Assembly: GCA_019186965.1 (NCBI GenBank)
Contig: JABARV010000015.1
Coordinates: forward strand, 147,424-211,423
DNA: 64,000 bases
Direction: 5' to 3'
From: Turneriella sp.
GTDB taxonomy: Bacteria; Spirochaetota; Leptospiria; Turneriellales; Turneriellaceae
Part shown: in pieces, positions 8,557 through 18,276 of the stretch
How positions within the stretch are numbered: the stretch's first letter is position 1
How the letters are laid out: each line of letters begins with the position of its first letter
Made by a program: the position numbers and the translations under genes
The notes under the pieces: model-generated
What the model saw: the letters and a program-made list of their open reading frames with translations, nothing else
Database searches by the model: none
Told to the model about the DNA's origin: nothing

Positions 8557-9562
8557 GAAAAAACGCCTTAAAGAAATTTTGCAGAAAATTCCGTCGAGCC
8601 GAGTTTTTGTTCTGGGCGATTTGATGTGGGATGAATACGTACGTGGTGATGTTTCGCGGATTTCTCCCGAAGCGCCTGTACCTGTACTCCTTGCGCAAAA
8701 AGAAGATAGAACTCCAGGCGGCGCGGCAAACGTTTTAAAAAATTTGCGCGACCTTAAATGTACAATGGGCATTTTGGGCGTTGTAGGCGCGGATGAAAAC
8801 GGTACGCAATTACAACACGAATTAGAAAAATGGCAACTACAAGATAATTTACACTTGGTGCGCCTTCCCGATAGGCCTACGACAATTAAAACCCGATTTA
8901 TGGCGCGTAACCAACAGCTTTTGCGCGTCGATAAGGAAAAAACTGGGGCGATCGATACAAAAACTGAAGACGTTGTCCTCCACGCATTTGAAAAACGTAT
9001 AGAAAAGTTTAATGCTCTCATTATAAGCGACTACGATAAGGGGCTATTGACAAGCCGCGTCATTAAAGAAGCAATCCGCCTTGCAAAAGAAAAAAAAATT
9101 TTTGTCGCAGTCGATCCACAAGTGAAACATTTTCGTGACTACGTAGGGGCAGACATCATGACACCCAACGAAAAAGAAGCTTGTGAAGGGATTGGGGAAA
9201 GTTTCCCTGAAAGCGACGAGGGTGTAGAAAAAATTGCGGATAAAATCCGTAGTGCATTAAAACTCAGCCACCTCTTAATTACCCGTTCGCAGCGTGGTAT
9301 GGCGTATTTTAACGAGTCACACAGTGTGTATTTACCCACAGTTGCACGTGAAGTTTTTGACGTAACAGGCGCAGGCGATACTGTTATTAGTGTTTATACT
9401 GCGGCAATTGCGAGTGGAGCAACACACAGCGAAGCAATGGTGCTTTCGAATATCGCTGGTGGGATTGTTGTCGCAAAACTGGGAACGCAGACTGCGTCGA
9501 TAAATGAAATAGAGCGCGAATTGGAAGAGCCTACGCCCGCTTTAAGGATAAAGCAAAGATAA
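8549..9562 (+). CDS. hldA: D-glycero-beta-D-manno-heptose-7-phosphate kinase (RfaE domain I)
   Basis: PfkB/ribokinase-fold kinase making heptose-1,7-bisphosphate for LPS core heptose. Seen: FVLGDLMWDEYVRGDVSRIS and EAPVPVLL (typical of RfaE1), the glycine pair motif PGGAANVLKNL and the catalytic FDVTGAGDTV with its Asp base. 337 residues covers only the kinase domain; no adenylyltransferase domain is fused, so the second activity must be encoded elsewhere. The ABC ATPase gene starts directly after the stop codon. Confidence 0.92.
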   Translation: MPEKKRLKEILQKIPSSRVFVLGDLMWDEYVRGDVSRISPEAPVPVLLAQKEDRTPGGAANVLKNLRDLKCTMGILGVVGADENGTQLQHELEKWQLQDNLHLVRLPDRPTTIKTRFMARNQQLLRVDKEKTGAIDTKTEDVVLHAFEKRIEKFNALIISDYDKGLLTSRVIKEAIRLAKEKKIFVAVDPQVKHFRDYVGADIMTPNEKEACEGIGESFPESDEGVEKIADKIRSALKLSHLLITRSQRGMAYFNESHSVYLPTVAREVFDVTGAGDTVISVYTAAIASGATHSEAMVLSNIAGGIVVAKLGTQTASINEIERELEEPTPALRIKQR

Positions 9563-10504
9563 ATGGCGCACGAAAGCCGTCGTGTTATTTTATCTGTCGA
9601 AAATGTTGAAAAAAAGTTTGCGCACGTCCATGCTGTAAAAAATCTCTCGCTTAAAATTTGGGAAGGCGAATCGGTTGCGCTTTTAGGTCCTAACGGCGCG
9701 GGTAAAACGACGCTTTTAGAAATGATTGAAGGTTTACAAAAACCGGATTCGGGAGAAATTTTTATCGATGGCCTTACGTACGCGAAGGACGAAAAAAAAA
9801 TTAGGCAACTTATGGGGCTTGCATTTCAAGAAACCCGTTTCCCAGAAAAAATTAAAGTTGGCGAAGCCCTCGAGCTTTTTTCTGCTTTTTATGGTGCAAG
9901 CCATACACGTATAAAAGAAATTTTGTCTCTTATATCTTTAACTGAAAAAAAAGATGCTTACGTAAACAACCTTTCTGGCGGACAAAGGCAACGCCTTGCT
10001 TTGGGAATTGGTATTATCCAAAAACCTAAAATTATTCTTTTGGACGAACCTTCGACAGGGCTCGATCCGCATGCACGCCGTGAAATTTGGCACATTATGG
10101 CCGATCTTAAAAAACAAGGTTCCACCCTTCTTTTGACGACACACTATATGGAAGAGGTTGAAAAACTTTGCGAGAGGATTATCATCCTCTTTAAAGGAAA
10201 AATTTTAGCCGATGGACCTTTGGAGCAAATAGTGGATGATTACGCAAGCCACGAAATTATCGAATTTAAACTAAAGCGGAGTTTTTCGCAGGTACTTAAA
10301 AATTTAAAAACACTCAAGCGGATTTCTTTTTTAGATTTCAACAAAGGAACGAAAACAGGAATTTTACACGTGCACGATGCTGCGCAAATTTTACCCGATT
10401 TTTTAAAAAAAGTTGGGCGCGAAAATTTAGAATCGTTTGCAGCGCGTCCCTTAACTTTAGACGATATTTTTATTAAAATGACAGGTAGGCAAATAGATGC
10501 TTAG
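9563..10504 (+). CDS. ABC transporter ATP-binding protein (ABC-2 export type)
   Basis: 313-residue cytoplasmic ATPase. Walker A GPNGAGKT near residues 42-49, signature LSGGQ near 137-141, Walker B IILLDEP near 157-163, D-loop STGLDP and H-loop TTHYMEE. The C-terminal ~90 residues form the extra domain found in drug/polysaccharide-type ABC-2 ATPases. It begins 1 nt after the hldA stop and overlaps the permease gene by 8 nt, so the two form one transporter. The substrate is unknown; linkage to the heptose kinase only hints at an envelope role. Confidence 0.93.
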   Translation: MAHESRRVILSVENVEKKFAHVHAVKNLSLKIWEGESVALLGPNGAGKTTLLEMIEGLQKPDSGEIFIDGLTYAKDEKKIRQLMGLAFQETRFPEKIKVGEALELFSAFYGASHTRIKEILSLISLTEKKDAYVNNLSGGQRQRLALGIGIIQKPKIILLDEPSTGLDPHARREIWHIMADLKKQGSTLLLTTHYMEEVEKLCERIIILFKGKILADGPLEQIVDDYASHEIIEFKLKRSFSQVLKNLKTLKRISFLDFNKGTKTGILHVHDAAQILPDFLKKVGRENLESFAARPLTLDDIFIKMTGRQIDA

Positions 10505-11561
10505 GGCCTCTTGGCAACTTTTTTTAATGCACCTACGCGAATTTTTTCGCGATCCAGAAATTATTTTATGGTCTGTGCTTTTGCCTGTGGCAATGTCGTG
10601 GGTTTTAGGGGTTGCTTTTGTTGAGCGCAAAGTGGCGACGCGGCATGTTGCCGTTGTAGGGGACGTAAACCACAGCGCTATTTTGCGCGAAGTTATCAAT
10701 GAAATCGAAAACCGTAATATTTCGCATCCTAAAAAAAATAACGACCATAGTGTTTTTAAATTTTCTTTTACGAGTGAAAGTAAGGCGATGGAGCTTTTGC
10801 GTAAAGGAAAAGTTGTCCTTTTTATTAAACTTTCTCCCAAAGGGATATTGCGTTTTAACCTCGATCCGGCAAACGACACTTCGTACCTTGCGTACCTTAT
10901 CCTTTCGCGGCGGTTAAGCCAAGAAAAAGTAGAGTTGGAACTCAGCGCGATTACCACACATGGGAATAGGTACATTGATTTTTTAGTGCCTGGGCTAATG
11001 GCGTTAGGGATAATGAATTCATGCCTTTGGGGGATTGGGTACGTTCTTATTGAATACCGAATGAAAAAGCTTATGCGTAGGATGATTGCAACGCCTGTCA
11101 AAAAAGCGGCAATACTCGTTTCATTTTTTACCTCGCGTATTGTGATTAACCTCGTTGAAGTAATGCTTTTGTTCGCGTTTGGTTCTCTTTATTTTGGTTT
11201 TACTTTGCAAGGGGCGTGGTTAAATTTTGCGCTTCTTTTTGTTTCTGGAAATATTGCTTTTGCAGGACTTGCATTTCTTCTTGCGTCGCGGGCAGAAAAT
11301 ACCCGTACGGGAAACGGGATTATAAATGCGTTTTCTGTACCTTTGATGCTTGCATCGGGAATCTTTTTTAGTTACGCTAATTTTCCCGAAGTTATTCAGC
11401 CCGTATTGCAATACTCTCCCTTAGCTGTACTTGCCGATGCGTTGCGGAACGTATTTAACGCAGGGGCTGGTATTTCTGAAATTTTGTTGCCGGTTGCGCT
11501 ATTAAATGCGTTTGGATTCTTTTGCTTTTCAATGAGCCTGAAAATTTTCAGATGGCACTAA
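10497..11561 (+). CDS. ABC-2 type transporter permease
   Basis: 354 residues. One N-terminal membrane helix (WSVLLPVAMSWVLGVAFV), an extracytoplasmic region of about 150 residues, then five helices from about residue 165 (YIDFLVPGLMALGIMNSCLWGIGYV onward, quoted in part). This is the layout of ABC-2 exporters of the YhhJ/NodJ type. It overlaps the ATPase gene by 8 nt. Substrate unknown. Confidence 0.9.
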   Translation: MLRASWQLFLMHLREFFRDPEIILWSVLLPVAMSWVLGVAFVERKVATRHVAVVGDVNHSAILREVINEIENRNISHPKKNNDHSVFKFSFTSESKAMELLRKGKVVLFIKLSPKGILRFNLDPANDTSYLAYLILSRRLSQEKVELELSAITTHGNRYIDFLVPGLMALGIMNSCLWGIGYVLIEYRMKKLMRRMIATPVKKAAILVSFFTSRIVINLVEVMLLFAFGSLYFGFTLQGAWLNFALLFVSGNIAFAGLAFLLASRAENTRTGNGIINAFSVPLMLASGIFFSYANFPEVIQPVLQYSPLAVLADALRNVFNAGAGISEILLPVALLNAFGFFCFSMSLKIFRWH

Positions 11562-11585
11562 TTTGTGAGATTAGCGAAGTAGACC

Positions 11586-13286
11586 GTGGCAGAAAACGAA
11601 ATGACACGAAAGCTCTTAGAAGAGCTCGAAAATGCAGAGAACGGCTCGTTTGAGCTGGTGGAAGAGAACGGCCGTGCGATACTCAAAATTTTCAACCCGA
11701 AAGGAAATGGCCGCCCAGTACATCCTGTCGATTTGATGAACCGTATTCGGTCGTTAAAAATTGTTCTCGATAAAAATATTGCCGTCGATAGAATTTTACG
11801 CAATACACAGGAGGGGCGTGTTGCCGAAGGACAAAGCCATCCTATTGGCACTTGGCCTAAAGTCGCTACACGAAAAGCAGCTACGGGAGAAGTACACGTT
11901 GCGCCCGACCAAATGTCCGCGTCTATTTTTATTGAACCTCCCGAAGGTGGAGGAGAGCAGCTTTCTAAAGATGCTATTGTGCAGTTACTCAAAAACCATG
12001 GCGTAATAAAAGGACTTCTGGACGGTGTAATTGCAGATATTGCCAAAAAACCGCAATACAAAAGACTCGTTGTAGTCGCTAAAGGGCAAAATCCTAAAAA
12101 CGGAGAAAATGGATACATCCAGCCTCTTTTTGAAACTATACACAAGCCACGGCAAACTGCGTCGAAAGAAAAAATAGATCATAAGCAAGTTAACCTTATC
12201 CGTTCAGCAAAAGCGGGAGAGGCGATTGCGGAAAAAATAAATCCAACAATGGGAACCCCTGGTTACACTGTTTCTGCGGCAATTCTACCTGCGGAAAGCG
12301 GTAAAATTGCCGAGTTCCAAATGGGTGCGAATGTAGAGATAAGCCCCGATGGAAAAAAACTTCTTTCAAAGATTGAAGGCCGTCCCGTACTCGATTCACG
12401 TGGAGTCATCCGTGTGGATGAAGTCGTCTACTTGAAAAATATTGATTACTCGACGGGGAACGTCGATTTCCCCGGTTCTGTAATTGTCGAAGACTCCATT
12501 GCTGATGGCTTTAAGCTCCACGCATCGGGAAGTATAATTCTACAATCGAGCGTTGGCGTTTGCGATATATCTGCAGGTAAAGACATTATTCTCTCCGCTG
12601 GCTTTATGGGGCGTGGCGAAGGCATTATCCGCTCGCAAGGCGATGTGTACGTGCGCTTTGTCGAACAAGGGACAATTGAAGCGCACGGCTCTATTTTTAT
12701 ATCCGAAGCTTCTCTCCACTCGAAACTTATCGCGGGTAATTCTATTATCGTTAAGGGAGGGCGTGGAGATATCACTGGGGGCGAAACCGTCGCAACCAAC
12801 CACGTCCAGTGTGTGAAATTGGGAGGAGCAGGAGAAGCGAAGACTTTGGTTACTGTCGGTATAGACCCTGCTGTACGCGAGAGTATTGATCGTATTAAAG
12901 ATTCACTTAAGGAAAAAGAAGCGACGCTTGAAAAAATCCGTATTAGCCTTACACGGCTTATCGATTTAGCAAAAAAGCGATCACTCGATGCAACCGAAAC
13001 TGAGACACGCGAGAAGCTTCTTTTAGCCCAGCGAAAGTACCGTGCGTTGGTAGAGTCAGACCAAAAACAACTGGATACGGCGCAGCTTGCGCTAAGCGCC
13101 CATTCCAAAGCGTACGTTTCTGTAGAAACGCAAATTTATCCCAATGTTGAAATTAGTTTTGGTCGTGGACTTACATATAGAAGCCCTGTGCGTACTGCGA
13201 TTGGCAGACAAGTGCTTTTTGTGGAAGATAGGGCTATTGCTATACAGCCGACGTTACCGCATTTTCTGCAAACAGAGAACGAATAA
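11586..13286 (+). CDS. FapA / DUF342 family protein
   Basis: 566-residue cytoplasmic protein. Seen: an N-terminal domain, the FapA core with repeated beta-helix segments (GNVDFPGSVIVEDSIADGF, ASGSIILQSSVGVCDISAG, AHGSIFISEASLHSKLIAGN), then GGETVATNHVQCVKLG and a charged coiled coil from about residue 435 to 500. In studied bacteria FapA-like proteins help place polar or flagellar machinery; no flagellar gene is adjacent, so the role is inferred only. GTG at 11586 is used; an ATG five codons later (11601) is possible and neither has a strong ribosome site. The 3' end overlaps the convergent aminotransferase gene by 47 nt. Confidence 0.87.
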   Translation: MAENEMTRKLLEELENAENGSFELVEENGRAILKIFNPKGNGRPVHPVDLMNRIRSLKIVLDKNIAVDRILRNTQEGRVAEGQSHPIGTWPKVATRKAATGEVHVAPDQMSASIFIEPPEGGGEQLSKDAIVQLLKNHGVIKGLLDGVIADIAKKPQYKRLVVVAKGQNPKNGENGYIQPLFETIHKPRQTASKEKIDHKQVNLIRSAKAGEAIAEKINPTMGTPGYTVSAAILPAESGKIAEFQMGANVEISPDGKKLLSKIEGRPVLDSRGVIRVDEVVYLKNIDYSTGNVDFPGSVIVEDSIADGFKLHASGSIILQSSVGVCDISAGKDIILSAGFMGRGEGIIRSQGDVYVRFVEQGTIEAHGSIFISEASLHSKLIAGNSIIVKGGRGDITGGETVATNHVQCVKLGGAGEAKTLVTVGIDPAVRESIDRIKDSLKEKEATLEKIRISLTRLIDLAKKRSLDATETETREKLLLAQRKYRALVESDQKQLDTAQLALSAHSKAYVSVETQIYPNVEISFGRGLTYRSPVRTAIGRQVLFVEDRAIAIQPTLPHFLQTENE

Positions 13287-14415
13287 CTTTTATTATCTCG
13301 TCTACTTCGCTATCTTTGAGTTGCGGGTAAAGAGGCAGCGATAAAGCGCCGCTAAAGTATTCATAACTGTGCGGGTAATCTTCTGGTTTAAAGTTGTATT
13401 TTTTTTGTACTGTTGAAAATTCGGGAAGTGGAATAAAGTGGACGGAGTACGCGATACTGTTTTTTTGTAGCTCTTCAATAAGTGTATCGCGCTTAACTAT
13501 GCTTTGTGGCGCAATGGAAATACTAAAGAGGTGTGCTGCATGACCATTGGGCGATACCAAACCTTCTAAACCTTGAAAACGGATGGGTAGTCCCTTAAGG
13601 CCAGAGCCGTATTTTTCAATAAGTTCTAGCCGGCGTTTGTGGTGTGTCTCAATTTTTCCAAGTTGTGCAATTCCAATTGCTGCGTGGATATCTGTTAGGT
13701 TTGCTTTAAAACCCGTTTCAACAATATCGTAGCGCCATGTTCCGCCTGCATAACGGTTCCATGCGTTACGCGACATCCCATGCAGGCTAAGTGCGCGTAC
13801 GCGCTCCATATCTTCTTTACTACAAATAATTGCGCCACCTTCAGCGGTTGTTAAATTTTTTGTGGCATAAAAACTATAGCAGGAAAAATCCGCATAGTGG
13901 TGGAGAAATTTGCCGTCAAATTTTGCCTCTAGTGCATGCGCGTTATCTAAAATAAGTTTTAAGTTGTGCTTGTCGGCAAGTTTGCGCAGCTCTTGCATTG
14001 CAGGGGGATTTCCTGCAAATGCGACGGCGATAATTGCTTTTGTCCAAGGCGATATTTTCTGTTCGATAGATTTTACAGAAATATTCCATGTTAAAGGATC
14101 TATATCAGCAAGTACGGGTGTAAGTCCGGAAAGTTCGATAGCTTCGAGCGTTGCGATAAATGTCATCGCAGGAATTATTACTTCATCGTTATGTTTTAAA
14201 TCCAAAGCTTTAAGGGCAATTTGAAGCGCTGCGGTACACGACGAAACGAGTACAACATTATCTGTTTCCCAGTAGTTTTTTAAACCACTATTAAACCGCT
14301 CGACAAGAGGACCTGTTGTTAGCCAACCATTGTCGATAGCTTCCTTGAAAAGCGGAGCAACACTTTCAAAATCAACAGGGCTTCGCGAAAATGGAATTCG
14401 CGGTTTGTGTATCAT
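13240..14415 (-). CDS. DegT/DnrJ/EryC1 (ArnB/WecE-like) sugar aminotransferase
   Basis: 391 residues, PLP-dependent. Seen: SSCTAALQIALKAL (cofactor phosphate loop), the PAMTFIATLEAI segment, LILDNAHALEAKF with the aspartate, and the Schiff-base lysine in YSFYATKNLTTAEGGAI. Family members transaminate nucleotide-linked keto-sugars for O-antigen, lipid A modification or glycoprotein sugars; the exact product is not readable. Its ATG overlaps the stop of the M23 peptidase gene (ATGA), so both are made from one mRNA. Confidence 0.93.
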   Translation of the reverse strand: MIHKPRIPFSRSPVDFESVAPLFKEAIDNGWLTTGPLVERFNSGLKNYWETDNVVLVSSCTAALQIALKALDLKHNDEVIIPAMTFIATLEAIELSGLTPVLADIDPLTWNISVKSIEQKISPWTKAIIAVAFAGNPPAMQELRKLADKHNLKLILDNAHALEAKFDGKFLHHYADFSCYSFYATKNLTTAEGGAIICSKEDMERVRALSLHGMSRNAWNRYAGGTWRYDIVETGFKANLTDIHAAIGIAQLGKIETHHKRRLELIEKYGSGLKGLPIRFQGLEGLVSPNGHAAHLFSISIAPQSIVKRDTLIEELQKNSIAYSVHFIPLPEFSTVQKKYNFKPEDYPHSYEYFSGALSLPLYPQLKDSEVDEIIKVIRSLFAENAVTSAV

Positions 14416-15566
14416 ATTTTTTTATTTTTGACTGCAACGCGCTCAGTTTTCTTTAATGCTGCAAATGGGCTAAGGTGTTTTTCGGTAGACTTTACTTCAA
14501 AGTGGAGGTGTGGCCCTGTGGACGCCCCTGTGGAACCTACAAGCGCAATTTTTTGCCCGCGCTTTACAAATTGTCCTTTTTTTGCAATAAGCTTCGAGGC
14601 ATGCCCATATACTGTGAAAAGGCCGTTTTTGTGCCGTAAAAGTACCATATTACCATAACTACCCGCGTTACCGGCAAAAGCGACAATCCCGTCGGCGGCG
14701 GCGTGGATTGGGGTTTTCATCATTGCTCCAATGTCGATTCCCGAATGGAATGCTTTGTGGTTTGTAAGGGGATGTATACGCCAACCAAAAGGGGAGGTTA
14801 GCCGGTATTTTGCTTTTATGGGCCACGAGAAAACTTTTTGTTTTACATAATGAATTTTGGGAAGTGGTTTAGCTCCTGGAAGAAAAATTTCGTCTCCTTT
14901 GGAAAGAGTGTTGGAGCTTAAACCATTTGCCAGTTTAATTTTCTCCGCGCTGAGTTTAAACTTCTTTGCGATATCGTTCAAACTTTTTTTAGCCTTAAGC
15001 TTAATAAAAATCCCTGCACGGTCTGGAATGCGTAAAGTATCCCCCGGTTGGATAACAGATTTTTCCTTTATTTTATTTGCGTTGACAATTGTTGCGACGG
15101 GAACCCCGTAGCGCTGTGAAAGGCGCCACACCGATTCGCCAGATTTAACTTCGTGCTCAATAATTTGGACACGATCTGTCTTTTTTTGCGGTTGCGCTTT
15201 GGAGGGAGTTTCGCTTTCGGGAATTATTTCTTGCCCATGCGTTATTTTCCCTGTATCGTCGGGTAACATAATTCCCGCGTCTTCGGGAGATAAGTCGTCG
15301 ATAAGCCGTAAGGCCTCTTCGTTTTTTTCGGGGTGTGCGCGTAAATCGTCTAAGTATTCTTCCATCGCAACATCTATATCCGCGCTTCTTAAATCGTCGT
15401 GGTCTCTGTAGACGGTGTTGTTTAAAGTAACCGGCTTGTAGGTCGATTTGGATGTATTATCGGTGTTTTTAGCGGAAAGGGTGGAATCATCGCTGAAGAA
15501 GATGAAAACCATAAGCGTAATGGATAGGGCAGCAATTCCTAAAAGTAATCTATCAATAATCCGCAC
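14412..15566 (-). CDS. LysM / M23 family metallopeptidase (LytM-type envelope protein)
   Basis: 384 residues with a GTG start and an N-terminal membrane anchor (LLLGIAALSITLMVFIFF). Two LysM peptidoglycan-binding modules follow (VKSGESVWRLSQRYGVP... and LKAKKSLNDIAKKF...). The C-terminal M23 domain has HSGIDIG (first zinc His and Asp), the YGHASKL His and HLHFEV, so it appears catalytically complete. Expected to cleave peptide cross-links or to activate amidases during division. It is coupled to the aminotransferase gene downstream. Confidence 0.94.
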   Translation of the reverse strand: MRIIDRLLLGIAALSITLMVFIFFSDDSTLSAKNTDNTSKSTYKPVTLNNTVYRDHDDLRSADIDVAMEEYLDDLRAHPEKNEEALRLIDDLSPEDAGIMLPDDTGKITHGQEIIPESETPSKAQPQKKTDRVQIIEHEVKSGESVWRLSQRYGVPVATIVNANKIKEKSVIQPGDTLRIPDRAGIFIKLKAKKSLNDIAKKFKLSAEKIKLANGLSSNTLSKGDEIFLPGAKPLPKIHYVKQKVFSWPIKAKYRLTSPFGWRIHPLTNHKAFHSGIDIGAMMKTPIHAAADGIVAFAGNAGSYGNMVLLRHKNGLFTVYGHASKLIAKKGQFVKRGQKIALVGSTGASTGPHLHFEVKSTEKHLSPFAALKKTERVAVKNKKI

Positions 15567-15662
15567 GTTTATTATTTTCGGCAGTTATCTTGTACAAATT
15601 TTAGCTTTTTTTAATAATTAAATTATACTTGAAAATTCTTTTTTGCTTTTCGCGCCTGTGGC
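15567..15662. promoter_or_regulatory. AT-rich divergent promoter region
   Basis: A 96-bp AT-rich gap lies between the divergently transcribed M23 peptidase and FAD oxidoreductase genes. TATACT at 15624-15629 is a good -10 candidate for the rightward gene, but the -35 at the proper distance (TTAGCT, 15601-15606) is weak. No operator palindrome was seen. Confidence 0.3.
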
Positions 15663-16679
15663 GTGCTAAATGCGGGAGTGATATACATATTAGGCGCCGG
15701 GATTGCCGGTTTAACCCTCGCAGAAGCGCTACGCGAAAAAAAAGCACAGTATAAAATTTTTGAGAAAGAAGGCCAAGTGGGGGTGTACGCTTCTGGAAAA
15801 AATGCGGGAATGTTGCGTACGTACGACACAGACACCGTTTTAAAAGCTTTTACGCTTAAATCGTTAGAGTACTACCGTTCGAAAGAACCTTCGTACGTTG
15901 AGTGCGGCATGATTTTAAAGCCTTGGGAAATTGATTATGAAGAAAAAGCGGTAGCAGAGCGTGCCTTCTCGCATAACCGGTTTAAAGGTTTATTTCTGCC
16001 GCACAATGGGATTCTTGAACCTAAGGATGTTCTTGCGCGGCTTGTAACTACGGTAGGTTCTATTGAATATAACTCTCCCACACAGCTTATTGTAGGGGAT
16101 AAAAAAAATATTGCTGCGATAAAAGTTGTGGATAAAGAAATCCAACTTGAAAAAGAAGACGTTGTCGTGGTCGCTGCAGGGGAAGGCGCTGTTGCACTTT
16201 CTCATGAAACAAATTCTGTTTTGGAGTTGGTTGCATACCGCCGCACGCTTTACGAATTTGAAAACACGACAAAACAAAATGGACCCATTGAGTGGGACGA
16301 AGAAGCAAGCGTTTATTTTCGTCCTTCTGGCAAAGGAAAAACTCTTACTGCCACCGCAGGGGAACAAATTCCGGTAGAGGCTCTTTCGCAAATAGATGAG
16401 GTTGACGATGAAAAGGCGTTCCGTATCTTTGAGCGGGAATTCCCTTTCCTCAATCGCGAAAATTTAATCAATAAACGCACCTGCCGCCGGTTAACTCCTT
16501 TAGACAACCGTCCCTTTGTCGGCAAAGATGCGGCGTTGGGTAATTTATACTGGTTTACGGGGTTGGGAGGAAGAGGGATGTCGGTGTCTCCGGGGATTGC
16601 CCCTCTCTTGGCGAATCTACTTTTAGGCAGCAAGGAAAGTGGGTTACTTACGCCTTTTGCTCCTGGACGCGTAATTTAA
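15663..16679 (+). CDS. FAD-dependent oxidoreductase (DAO family)
   Basis: 338 residues. N-terminal FAD-binding Rossmann motif GAGIAGLTLAEAL, with an FEKEGQ acidic residue after beta 2. The C-terminal FAD-contacting segment GNLYWFTGLGGRGMSVSPG is typical of D-amino-acid oxidase / glycine oxidase type flavoenzymes. The substrate is unknown; it is a small member without extra domains. GTG at 15663 is used and GTG at 15678 is a possible later start. It stands alone, with a gap of 62 nt before the next gene. Confidence 0.87.
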   Translation: MLNAGVIYILGAGIAGLTLAEALREKKAQYKIFEKEGQVGVYASGKNAGMLRTYDTDTVLKAFTLKSLEYYRSKEPSYVECGMILKPWEIDYEEKAVAERAFSHNRFKGLFLPHNGILEPKDVLARLVTTVGSIEYNSPTQLIVGDKKNIAAIKVVDKEIQLEKEDVVVVAAGEGAVALSHETNSVLELVAYRRTLYEFENTTKQNGPIEWDEEASVYFRPSGKGKTLTATAGEQIPVEALSQIDEVDDEKAFRIFEREFPFLNRENLINKRTCRRLTPLDNRPFVGKDAALGNLYWFTGLGGRGMSVSPGIAPLLANLLLGSKESGLLTPFAPGRVI

Positions 16680-16741
16680 TAAAATTATTCCTTTGCTTTA
16701 CTTTCTTAGTAAATTCTCCGATAATGGACTAAAGGATTATT

Positions 16742-17710
16742 ATGCGTAAAATAACTGCGTTTGTCATTTTTTCAGTATTTATGGGGCACATAGGTGCAGA
16801 AAGTGTAGCCGAAAAGGCAAAATATAAACGGTCGGAGGCACTGGGGCAAATTATCTACTTGAACGTGCCTTTGCGTAATTTTAGCTCCGAAAGGCCAGAG
16901 TTGACAAAAGAATACGAAGAGGTAAAAAATAAATACGCTGTCGCGTTAGGCTTCTTTTTTGAAGATAATTTTGTCCAATCGTATAAAGTTTTTCTTGAAG
17001 TACAAAATAGTTTAGAAAAACTCTACGAACAGGTTTCTCTTTTTTACATCGATCGCACAAATGTTTTACTTACGCAAGCAGTAAAAGAAGCGACAGAGGT
17101 TGAAGTGCGTTTTGACAAAAGGGGACCTTTTGCAACGCAAACCATCGGTAAAAAGCGCGAAGCGGGCGTTCGTATTTCGCAGGATAAAAAAGAGACTAAG
17201 CTTGAGCAGCGTATTTACGACCCTACAGATATCCACTATCTTTACGATAAAAACACGATGATAGATAACCTCGATTATGCGTATATGCTTTTGGGGCAAG
17301 CAAAGCTTGCGCGGCAAAAAGCGATGGATTTAGAGAAGTGGTTAGAAAAGGGAAAAGCGATGCCGCCAACGATGAAAAAGGAACGTATCGAGGCATACCG
17401 TGCTGTCATCAATTTATGCCGCCAAGCTAAAATAAACGGGATTATGGTTATGCAGCTCAATCGTATCTACGATAACTACAGTTTGCAGACTCGCTTTAAA
17501 GATAACTATTTCATGAAAGAAAAACATTTAGATCCTGTTTTTGATTTTGCTATTCCAGACGAATTTGTAAAAGACGCAAGCGATGCGCGTAACAATATTT
17601 TTGATCAGCGTGAAAAAATTATGGTAAAAGGGGAAGACCCTGCAAAAATTCTAAACGAAGATCGTAAGCCTGTGCCAAAAGCAAAGCGTTTCGATACAGG
17701 AAATAAGTAA
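16742..17710 (+). CDS. Exported helical protein of unknown function
   Basis: 322 residues with a cleavable signal peptide (MRKITAFVIFSVFMGHIGAE). The mature part is charged and mostly helical (for example KEYEEVKNKYAVALGFFFED, RQKAMDLEKWLEKGKAMPP) with a low-complexity basic/acidic tail. No catalytic motif was recognised. An AAAGGA ribosome site sits just before the ATG. It heads a rightward set with an orphan HATPase and an NlpC/P60 hydrolase, which places it in the periplasm beside a wall enzyme. Confidence 0.8.
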   Translation: MRKITAFVIFSVFMGHIGAESVAEKAKYKRSEALGQIIYLNVPLRNFSSERPELTKEYEEVKNKYAVALGFFFEDNFVQSYKVFLEVQNSLEKLYEQVSLFYIDRTNVLLTQAVKEATEVEVRFDKRGPFATQTIGKKREAGVRISQDKKETKLEQRIYDPTDIHYLYDKNTMIDNLDYAYMLLGQAKLARQKAMDLEKWLEKGKAMPPTMKKERIEAYRAVINLCRQAKINGIMVMQLNRIYDNYSLQTRFKDNYFMKEKHLDPVFDFAIPDEFVKDASDARNNIFDQREKIMVKGEDPAKILNEDRKPVPKAKRFDTGNK

Positions 17711-17760
17711 AAAGGGGAAGCGCAGGGTCTTGTTACTTACTCCAAGGCACTCTTGGAAAA

Positions 17761-18267
17761 ATGTCTTCTAACGATGATCGAACTCAACCAGTAGAAGTCA
17801 TCGTTTTAAATAAGCGTACGGTTACCGTATCGCGGTTAGTTGAAATTGCGTTTAAGCCTTTTGCGGCTCAATTTGCTGAAAAGGATATCAAAATTAATAT
17901 GAATTTGCCGTATACATTACCGGATATCGAGTGTGATGTAGCAAAGATAGCATGGGTTCTTTCGATATTTTTTAGCAATGCAGTCCGTTATACTCCCGAA
18001 TGGGGTAAACTTTCCGTTGTGGGCGCCACCAAAAATAAAATGTTACGTATTTGCGTAGAAAATACGGGTTATGGAATTCCAACGGAAAGCGTTGAAAGAA
18101 TGTTTGAGCATCCCGAAAACGAAGATACAAATTCTTTTGGGCAAGGCTTAGCGTTACTCTTAGCCCGCGAGATTATCGACGCACATAAAGGTAAGCTTGG
18201 AGTTGAATCTGAACTTGGAGTTATGACGCAATTTTATTTTGAATTACCTTTAAACACTAAACTATAG
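17761..18267 (+). CDS. Stand-alone histidine-kinase-type ATPase (HATPase_c) domain protein
   Basis: 168 residues, soluble. It carries the GHKL ATP-binding fold of sensor kinases: N-box FFSNAVRYTP (N73), G1-type box VENTGYGIP with Asn where many kinases have Asp, an F-box-like MFEHPE and the G2 box FGQGLALLLAREI. No sensor, HAMP or phospho-accepting His helix precedes it. It could be a kinase fragment working in trans, an anti-sigma-type kinase or a degenerate partner. It ends 9 nt before the NlpC/P60 gene. Confidence 0.85.
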   Translation: MSSNDDRTQPVEVIVLNKRTVTVSRLVEIAFKPFAAQFAEKDIKINMNLPYTLPDIECDVAKIAWVLSIFFSNAVRYTPEWGKLSVVGATKNKMLRICVENTGYGIPTESVERMFEHPENEDTNSFGQGLALLLAREIIDAHKGKLGVESELGVMTQFYFELPLNTKL

Positions 18268-18276
18268 GAGAAGAAA

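Noticed and set aside
15822..15837. GCGTACGTACGACAC shared with 23704-23718
   Set aside because: Both are coding for the peptide RTYDT; the frequent GTACG words follow from codon preference (CGT, GTA, TAC, ACG), not from a dispersed repeat.
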